Positions 15,960-20,747 of a stretch of DNA of 20,747 nucleotides are shown in pieces. The stretch is from JAJOKI01 sp964412405 (GTDB taxonomy: Archaea > Halobacteriota > UBA148 > JAJOKI01), in assembly GCA_964412405.1 (NCBI GenBank), contig CAYPOB010000013.1, positions 1-20,747 of the forward strand, given 5' to 3'. The stretch's first letter is position 1, and the number at the start of each line of letters is the position of its first letter. The notes below the pieces were generated by a model. That model did no database searches. It was given only the letters and a program-made list of their open reading frames with translations, and had not been told where the DNA came from. The translations under genes were made by a program, and so were the position numbers.

Positions 15960-17213
15960 TTATTCCTTAATTTCAATGACGTCCAGTTCTACCACCTGCA
16001 CATCAACTCCGAGCAACTCATAAAGACTTGGTTTTGTCCTCCCAGCATCACTGGAGATCAGTTCTTTGACATACAGTCCGCCCCCGCAATGAACCTGAAT
16101 CGTTGCTGAGTTATCGCCCATGTCTTCAAGCTCGACAGAGTGCACGGCTCTTTTTCTGATTTTATCTGCTCGTCGATGTGCCACCCTCGTTGGTGTTCTT
16201 TGTTTGATGATAGAACCACTTAACTCATCCAATGCAACTTTAAGTTTTTCTCGTGAGATGACATCCTTAAATGTAATTTTAAGCCTATAAACTTTATCCG
16301 TGGTATTGGCCTTAATATCTCCCACCACTTCTTTATTGACAAAATTCAAGTCACTCACCTCGACCTTGTCCTTGGCACATTTGTTGATATCGTCCTTTAA
16401 ATGTACCAGATCGAAGTGTCGACGTAATGGGCGCTTAACCTCCAGTACGAATGGCCTCCCCTTACCAAGCATGAGGGCATCTATGTCCTCGCGTCCAGCC
16501 CCATGAAATACCATGTCGATGCCGCCGCTGATATCGATAACTGGGCCCTTTATCAATTCCTCTACTGACTCATTATACATTTTTCCGATATAATTGCAGT
16601 GTTCACAACCCTCTCCGTCACACTCCCTGCACGGCCATTTAGTTTGTGGTATACCTCGAACCAGTTTTTTATACCGCCCGTGAATAAACAGCGAGTTGAT
16701 ATCCAACTCGACCCTCTCCTCCGCTATATCGAGCATGACGACTACCTCTGGTCGTTCAAAATCCACTTCTTTGGCAGTTTCGGCGTAGATCAGTTTTCCC
16801 ACCTCTCGGTTCAATTCTGACTTGAGCGGCTCTGCATATACTATCCTGGATTCCGCCCACAGAATCTCCTCGTTTTCTGCAAGCAGTCCAGATATTCTGG
16901 TGCCGACGAGAAACGTGTCGTACTGATAGTCTGAAAGCTTATCCACTGCTAGCCTGACCCATATATCCAGATTCTCGAATAGTCCATTGCATACCCAACA
17001 TCTTTTGTCTGCATGCGACTCCAGCATTTTTTGCAGAGAGTCCTCTCCTTCTTTTGACTTCTGGTCGGCAAACATCATTAAGACCTTCTTGATTGCAATG
17101 CCTCGTTTCTTATTGGTCAGTCCTGTCGCCAGTTTTGCGAATTGTCGCCCTAAACAATTGTCGCAAATGGCCCCCTGTTCCAATATATTACTTGCCACAT
17201 CTATTATGCTCAT
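15960..17213 (-). CDS. pus10: tRNA pseudouridine synthase Pus10
   Basis: Pus10 makes pseudouridine 54/55 in archaeal tRNAs. From the chosen ATG the protein has 417 residues. An N-terminal THUMP-containing zinc part has CDNC (Cys17, Cys20) and CWVC (Cys72, Cys75). A second Cys-rich segment, CRECDGEGCEHC, lies at about 195-206. The catalytic region is GAGREDIDALMLG, with the catalytic Asp about residue 245, and KQRTPTRVAHRRADK is typical further on. The frame is open another 25 codons, but GGGAG 6 nt before 17213 and family N-termini (IDVASNILEQGAICDNCLGRQ) favour this start. It heads the conserved L21e-RpoF-DUF655-KsgA-HemK cluster. Confidence 0.95.
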   Translation of the reverse strand: MSIIDVASNILEQGAICDNCLGRQFAKLATGLTNKKRGIAIKKVLMMFADQKSKEGEDSLQKMLESHADKRCWVCNGLFENLDIWVRLAVDKLSDYQYDTFLVGTRISGLLAENEEILWAESRIVYAEPLKSELNREVGKLIYAETAKEVDFERPEVVVMLDIAEERVELDINSLFIHGRYKKLVRGIPQTKWPCRECDGEGCEHCNYIGKMYNESVEELIKGPVIDISGGIDMVFHGAGREDIDALMLGKGRPFVLEVKRPLRRHFDLVHLKDDINKCAKDKVEVSDLNFVNKEVVGDIKANTTDKVYRLKITFKDVISREKLKVALDELSGSIIKQRTPTRVAHRRADKIRKRAVHSVELEDMGDNSATIQVHCGGGLYVKELISSDAGRTKPSLYELLGVDVQVVELDVIEIKE

Positions 17214-17576
17214 TTCTATCTCCCTGTTGTGCACTACGATAATGCTGTGGTATTGCGTGTAAGAGAGTGGGCCCACTGAAACCCGCATCGCACCTGTCCT
17301 GTCTAATGGCGTTTTCTCTTGGCTCGTGAGTTCAAGATGATCCTCAAGATAACTGTTGGATTCTTGAATTCAAGGTTATGAATGTCTCCCCATCTTGGCG
17401 GAGATATATCGGGCTTCCTCTTTTTGGTAGAATGGCATCCATACGGCCACATGAACCTAATAGGTCGTTTAAACTGAATTCCAAGGTCATCAATGCCGAT
17501 GTGACCGACTACGACAAAATCTCTCAAACGACATTGAATGCAACAAGTACTATGAGTTCCCCCATCTGAATCGGCA
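17214..17576. other. Gene-poor 363-nt spacer between purA and pus10, palindrome-rich
   Basis: The spacer contains the pus10 5' leader and no recognisable conserved gene. Several inverted repeats are visible: AGTGGGCCCACT (17266-17277), CTTGAATTCAAG near 17363-17374, TCTCC-CCA/TGG-GGAGA with one bulged base (about 17384-17404), GTTTAAAC near 17467, and GGTCATC/GATG-TG-ACC near 17485-17506. A TTG-started minus-strand frame (17303-17527) spans most of it. I tested for tRNA T-loops, RNase P and SRP RNA signatures and saw none. Confidence 0.5.
17303..17527 (-). CDS. Uncertain 74-residue ORF, possible relic
   Basis: A TTG-started minus-strand frame of 74 codons, in fact open further upstream towards the purA stop. 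The product begins RDFVVVGHIGIDDLG, which resembles the N-terminus of PfkB/ribokinase-family proteins (VVVGHIxID), but the rest (PISPP-like and ending NSRAKRKRH) does not follow that family. There is no ribosome site. It could be a kinase N-terminal relic, a small gene, or chance coding across a structured spacer. Confidence 0.2.
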   Translation of the reverse strand: MRDFVVVGHIGIDDLGIQFKRPIRFMWPYGCHSTKKRKPDISPPRWGDIHNLEFKNPTVILRIILNSRAKRKRH

Positions 17577-18581
17577 TCACTCTCGCAAGTCTATGGTTTC
17601 GGACATCTTTGAACCAGTAGATATTATCGTGATTGGCACCCCTATATCCTGTTCTGCTTTGCGCACGAACATCTTTGCCATATCGCTGAGCTCATCATAA
17701 TCGGTAACGCCCCTGCAAGTAGGGTCAAGCTTGTCCAGACACGTTAATGCCGCCTGTGTTGCCCCGTTGATCATCGCTGAATATCGCGCCATCTTCCCAT
17801 CCCATCTACCGATGCGCCTTGGGCGCCCCGTAACCGTACCATATTCGATGATACCGAGCTTCTGCGCTTCTTCCTGGCACATCTCATCATGGAATGGTCC
17901 CTGCCCCACTCGCGTCGGAAATGCCTTGAAGACGATTAACACTTCGTCGACCTTAGTTGGACCTATGCCGACGTCCGCAGCGATCTGGGATGCCGATGTA
18001 TCTTTTGACGTTACATATGGATATGTCCCATAGAATAAGGATATACCGACGCCCTGCGTCCCTTCGATAATTACGTGTTCGCCTTTCTCCAATGCCCTGT
18101 TAATCTCCAAAGGTACATCTGTAATATACTCTTTCAACTCCTCCATGTCTTTCACTTGACGCGCACATCGCATGACTCGATCTCTATTTGCCGGACCGCA
18201 TCCAGTACCCGTCGTACCGATTATGTCTGCCAATCGCGCATTTTCTTTGTCCTCTTGAATGTGCCTTTCTTCGATAATCGTACAGCGTTTGTCGACGCCG
18301 ATACGGTCCTTTACCTTCAGCTCTGATATCTCATGCTTCAAAACACGCGGGTCGACCAAAACGCCGGCGCCGATCAACAAGCGCGCCTCATCATAGATAA
18401 AGCCCGATGGAACCATTCTAACCCCATACTTTTCATCTCCTTTTTCAACAGTATGTCCTGCATTTGGCCCAACTCCGCCCCTCACTATTATGGTCGGCTT
18501 ATCTCGATGAGCTATATATGCCACGATCTTGCCCTTTCCTTCATCTCCGAAAAATCCACCTATCACGATCATTGTTCCCAT
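17577..18581 (-). CDS. purA: Adenylosuccinate synthetase
   Basis: PurA joins IMP and aspartate with GTP to give adenylosuccinate, the first step to AMP. The 334-residue length is the short archaeal form. GDEGKGK at 12-18 (Asp13 is the usual catalytic residue), NAGHT at 40-44 (His43), EGTQGVGISLFYGTYPYVTS and TGRPRRIGRWD are all present. AGGAGG sits 5 nt before the ATG, an unusually strong site for this window. It appears to be transcribed alone from the spacer at 18582-18660. Confidence 0.96.
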   Translation of the reverse strand: MGTMIVIGGFFGDEGKGKIVAYIAHRDKPTIIVRGGVGPNAGHTVEKGDEKYGVRMVPSGFIYDEARLLIGAGVLVDPRVLKHEISELKVKDRIGVDKRCTIIEERHIQEDKENARLADIIGTTGTGCGPANRDRVMRCARQVKDMEELKEYITDVPLEINRALEKGEHVIIEGTQGVGISLFYGTYPYVTSKDTSASQIAADVGIGPTKVDEVLIVFKAFPTRVGQGPFHDEMCQEEAQKLGIIEYGTVTGRPRRIGRWDGKMARYSAMINGATQAALTCLDKLDPTCRGVTDYDELSDMAKMFVRKAEQDIGVPITIISTGSKMSETIDLRE

Positions 18582-18662
18582 ATCGTCCTCCTATCATTCA
18601 AACCTTTTTTGGGGTGCCCCTTAGTTTATCGCTCTTTCTGATTTAAAGTTTATCGATATATT
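18582..18662 (-). promoter_or_regulatory. purA leader with direct repeats and a palindrome
   Basis: The purA upstream region holds two exact copies of AGTTTATCG (18623-18631 and 18647-18655; CGATAAACT on the coding strand), 24 nt apart start to start, flanking a TATA-like CTTTAAAT. Downstream, GGGGTGCCCC (18611-18620) is a short palindrome, followed by the AGGAGG ribosome site. The repeats bracketing the putative TATA box look like a regulator-binding site; no known factor can be named. Confidence 0.4.
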
Positions 18663-18769
18663 GAGGGCCTGCCGAGACAACGACTGTAGTAATTCAAGGC
18701 TCGCATCCGTCTAACTGGGACATGGTGATACTTTTCGCCTTTAGATATCCTGGCAGCGGCATCAGCCAT
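18650..18769 (-). other. Short open frame downstream of RNase Z, possible small gene or relic
   Basis: A minus-strand frame runs from inside the end of rnz to TAA at 18650-18652, about 60 codons beyond the rnz stop. From an in-frame ATG (18767-18769) it would give 39 residues starting MADAAARISKGEKYHHVPV. The composition looks protein-like (Ala-rich helix then basic segment) but there is no ribosome site and I do not recognise it. It lies in the 241-nt spacer before purA. Confidence 0.2.
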
Positions 18770-18822
18770 TGGTGGGGCGCATTCCAAACTCAAGTCAGCT
18801 GCCGCCAATGCTACTTTTTCAT

Positions 18823-19737
18823 CTATTCGGGGTATGGTACCACTATCTCCATAAAGTCCTGGGCGATGGATACGTTCTTGAAGATGGTTTTTGCCCCATT
18901 CAGTAATGGCGATGGGTCGTCAGAATATCGCGAGCTGATGTGCGTCAGTACGAGCTCTTTACACTGTGCTGCGTCTGCAACAGTCGCCGCTTCTTTTGCC
19001 GTGGAATGTTTGGATTCAATCGCCCAGTCCTGCAGATCGTCCGTGAGGGTGCCGTCATGAATCAGCACATCTGCATTCTTTGCCATTTTTATTACCGCAT
19101 CACATGGCCTGGTATCCCCCGTATAAACGATTTTTCTGCCCGGCCTCGGTTTACCTACCACTTGCTCTGGCCTGATTTCATTTCCCGCTACGAACACGGA
19201 TTGTCCAGAATGCAGTTTTGAGAACAATGGCCCAGGTGGGACACCCAGTTCAATTGCCTTCTCGCGATTGAACCTACCCAACAAAGGATTTTCTTCTAGC
19301 ACATAGCCAATACATGGGATACCGTGTTCGGTCTTGACGGCATGGATTGTATACTCTGGGCGCTCGATTTTATCGCCTGGCTTGATCTCATGGTCCTTGA
19401 CGGGAAAACTCAACTTATAATAGCCAAGGGAGGTCAGCATCTTGACAAATTGATGCGTCCAGGCAGGACCGTAGATGTGCAGTGGCTCGGTCCGCCCTTG
19501 GAATGACATGGTCTGGATGAGCCCAGGGATACCCAGAAAGTGATCTCCATGATAATGTGTTATGAAAATAGAAGTGAGATTTACCATCCCCGTCTTTGCC
19601 TTCATCATCTGCCGCTGCGTCCCCTCGCCACAGTCAAATAGCAGTAATTCCCCTTTTCTATTGACCATAATTGCGGATGGACTTCGACCGGTCGTTGGCA
19701 TGGTCCCACCAGTGCCGAGGAAGGTTATTTTGAGCAT
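18823..19737 (-). CDS. rnz: Ribonuclease Z
   Basis: RNase Z cuts the 3' trailer from tRNA precursors. The 304-residue metallo-beta-lactamase protein has GTGGTMPT near the start, FDCGEGTQRQ, the metal motif HYHGDH (61-66), YTGDTRP and HSTAKEA, all diagnostic of the short tRNase Z form including the flexible-arm segment around GVPPGPLFSKLHSG. It begins 4 nt after the tRNA methyltransferase stop, with GATGAT as ribosome site. Confidence 0.97.
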   Translation of the reverse strand: MLKITFLGTGGTMPTTGRSPSAIMVNRKGELLLFDCGEGTQRQMMKAKTGMVNLTSIFITHYHGDHFLGIPGLIQTMSFQGRTEPLHIYGPAWTHQFVKMLTSLGYYKLSFPVKDHEIKPGDKIERPEYTIHAVKTEHGIPCIGYVLEENPLLGRFNREKAIELGVPPGPLFSKLHSGQSVFVAGNEIRPEQVVGKPRPGRKIVYTGDTRPCDAVIKMAKNADVLIHDGTLTDDLQDWAIESKHSTAKEAATVADAAQCKELVLTHISSRYSDDPSPLLNGAKTIFKNVSIAQDFMEIVVPYPE

Positions 19738-19741
19738 GATA

Positions 19742-20747
19742 TCATCTTTTTTTCAATACGATTATATGGCGTGTTAAACTCTTGTGAACTCGTTGCTGAT
19801 GACATTCGATGGCTTTAAAGCCGACATCCTCGCCGATTGTCCCCATGGGAATTTGTGACACGATAACCGCATTCTTTCCAGGTTTGAGTACGCGATACAT
19901 CTCCTTTAATGATTTAACATATAAATCTTGCAGTGATTGTGCCATGTACAAAGTCGATCGTCCATATGGGATATCCGTCACGATTGCGTCAACGGAGCCA
20001 TCTGCCAGCCCGATATTGCGCGCATCTCCAATTATCAGCTCTCTCGCCATATCATACTGCTGGAAATTGATCGCAGTACCGTGCACCATCTTGTGCTGTA
20101 CATCCATACCGAGGCAATTGATCCCCATCAACCCAGCTTCGATCAGTATACCCCCTGTCCCACAGAACGGGTCCAGCAGGAGTTCTCCTGGACGGACAGA
20201 GGAGATATTGACGATGGTGCGCGCAACTCTAGAGGTAATAACGCCTGGATGGAAGAATGGTTTTAGATGTGGTCGACGGAATTCATATTGATGTCTGTCT
20301 ATCGAAAACAACAACCGACCAAATATGCATTTATCGCCAGTAATTACAAGACGAAAAACGATATCGGGGTGTTCTAAATTCACCTTGTATCCCCGTTTAT
20401 AGATGATGGCGCCGATCTCCTTCTCCAATGTTGAAGTCTCGAAGGTACTATTCTTGATGATCTTTGCCCTGACGCAAAAAGTTTCCTCGTCACCGAGTGG
20501 TAAATCCGATGCGCTTACCATGGCCAGGATCAGTTCCATATCTCGCAGTTCTCTGAACTGCGACACTTGACACTGTTGAAATTCCGAAGGAATTACAACT
20601 CCGTCAGAGGTCACAGATGAAACATCTGTGAGTCCCGAAGACACTCTCTCAAGAGGTGTCTTCTTAAGAAAACCTTCTTCAGAAGGTTTTCGGTCTAAAT
20701 CTGTTGATTTAGTCGGTGTCCCATCTGGCGCAATGTCAATAACTTCC
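19742..20747 (-). CDS. tRNA (guanine10-N2)-dimethyltransferase, 5' partial
   Basis: Archaeal TrmG10 dimethylates N2 of guanine 10 in tRNA. The THUMP region follows FCVRAKI, then KPFFHPGVITSRVARTIVN, SAM motif LLDPFCGTGGILIEAG, and catalytic DIPYG (motif IV). The C-terminus is complete. A GTG at 20644 could be taken as start, but the same frame stays open to the window edge and encodes EVIDIAPDGTPTKS and more, so the gene very likely starts outside. The segment from about 20543 to 20712 is Ser/Thr/Glu/Pro-rich, seems to be inserted before the THUMP domain, and is built from inverted repeats. It is co-transcribed with rnz. Confidence 0.9.
   Translation of the reverse strand, partial: EVIDIAPDGTPTKSTDLDRKPSEEGFLKKTPLERVSSGLTDVSSVTSDGVVIPSEFQQCQVSQFRELRDMELILAMVSASDLPLGDEETFCVRAKIIKNSTFETSTLEKEIGAIIYKRGYKVNLEHPDIVFRLVITGDKCIFGRLLFSIDRHQYEFRRPHLKPFFHPGVITSRVARTIVNISSVRPGELLLDPFCGTGGILIEAGLMGINCLGMDVQHKMVHGTAINFQQYDMARELIIGDARNIGLADGSVDAIVTDIPYGRSTLYMAQSLQDLYVKSLKEMYRVLKPGKNAVIVSQIPMGTIGEDVGFKAIECHQQRVHKSLTRHIIVLKKR
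20543..20712. repeat. Array of six different inverted repeats inside the TrmG10 frame
   Basis: In order: 20543-20563, arms TCGCAGTTC/GAACTGCGA, spacer TCT. 20575-20599, GTTG-A-AATTCC/GGAATT-A-CAAC, spacer GAA, one A-A mismatch. 20611-20631, TCACAGATG/CATCTGTGA, spacer AAA. 20637-20663, GAAGACAC-CTCT/AGAG-GTGTCTTC with one bulged T, spacer CA. 20668-20691, GAAAACCTTCT/AGAAGGTTTTC, spacer TC. 20695-20712, CTAAATC/GATTTAG, spacer TGTT. Gaps between units shrink from 11 to 3 nt. Arms share no sequence between units, so this is not a copied repeat family. Five units have lengths divisible by three (21, 21, 27, 24, 18) and so does the perfect core (15) of the second. Confidence 0.85.

Noticed and set aside
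17214..17288. 25-codon N-terminal extension of Pus10
   Set aside because: No family similarity, and a good GGGAG site precedes the internal ATG at 17213; the segment holds a palindrome and is better read as leader.
20498..20520. TGGTAA...TTACCA pair as a seventh member of the hairpin array
   Set aside because: Arms are only 6 bp with an 11-nt spacer and lie in family-like coding sequence; chance is a sufficient explanation.
1..20747. tRNA, rRNA, CRISPR arrays and insertion sequences
   Set aside because: No T-loop/anticodon-arm patterns in the spacers, no repeated spacer-like units, no transposase motifs or paired terminal repeats were seen.

Overview
The window is chromosomal DNA from a euryarchaeon. 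Domain-level evidence is strong: archaeal RNA polymerase subunit F (Rpb4-like), ribosomal protein L21e, Pus10, archaeal tRNA m2,2G10 methyltransferase, ATP-dependent DNA ligase, DUF655, DUF373, a short archaeal PurA, and TATA-like boxes upstream of starts. The gene order pus10 - rpl21e - rpoF - DUF655 - ksgA - hemK, with glyA and serB nearby, fits the methanogen/ANME-related Halobacteriota branch. I cannot place it more exactly. No rRNA, tRNA, CRISPR array or intact transposon was found.

Layout. (1) 1-2047, minus strand: a tightly coupled unit of a DUF1538 membrane protein, a PII-like regulator and an ammonia-type NAD synthetase, followed by a possible tiny ORF. (2) 2112-4999, plus strand: glyA, serB and a COG1340-type coiled-coil protein, a serine/glycine operon. 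(3) 5071-6159: a DUF373 membrane protein with its own promoter and very short leader, convergent with DNA ligase (6220-7884, minus). (4) 8083-9056: a small accessory islet, with a MntA/HepT (MNT/HEPN) toxin-antitoxin pair beside the broken remains of a DNA methyltransferase gene that is not visible as a single ORF. (5) 9065-10584, minus: homoserine dehydrogenase behind its ACT-domain partner; divergent from a nitroreductase-family gene and elp3 (10679-12799, plus). (6) 12816-17213, minus: yjbQ, then the translation/RNA-modification cluster hemK-ksgA-DUF655-rpoF-rpl21e-pus10. (7) 17214-18822: purA flanked by two gene-poor stretches with palindromes, direct repeats and possible gene relics. (8) 18823-20747, minus: RNase Z and the tRNA G10 methyltransferase, whose 5' end runs off the right edge.

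Functionally most of the window is core information processing (transcription, rRNA and tRNA modification, tRNA 3' maturation, release-factor methylation) plus serine/glycine, homoserine, purine and NAD biosynthesis. The most unusual signal is at the right edge: within about 170 nt of the open reading frame of the tRNA G10 methyltransferase there are six consecutive, non-overlapping inverted repeats, all different in sequence, in a part of the protein that looks like an insertion before the THUMP domain. The second is the decayed DNA methyltransferase next to the MntA/HepT pair.
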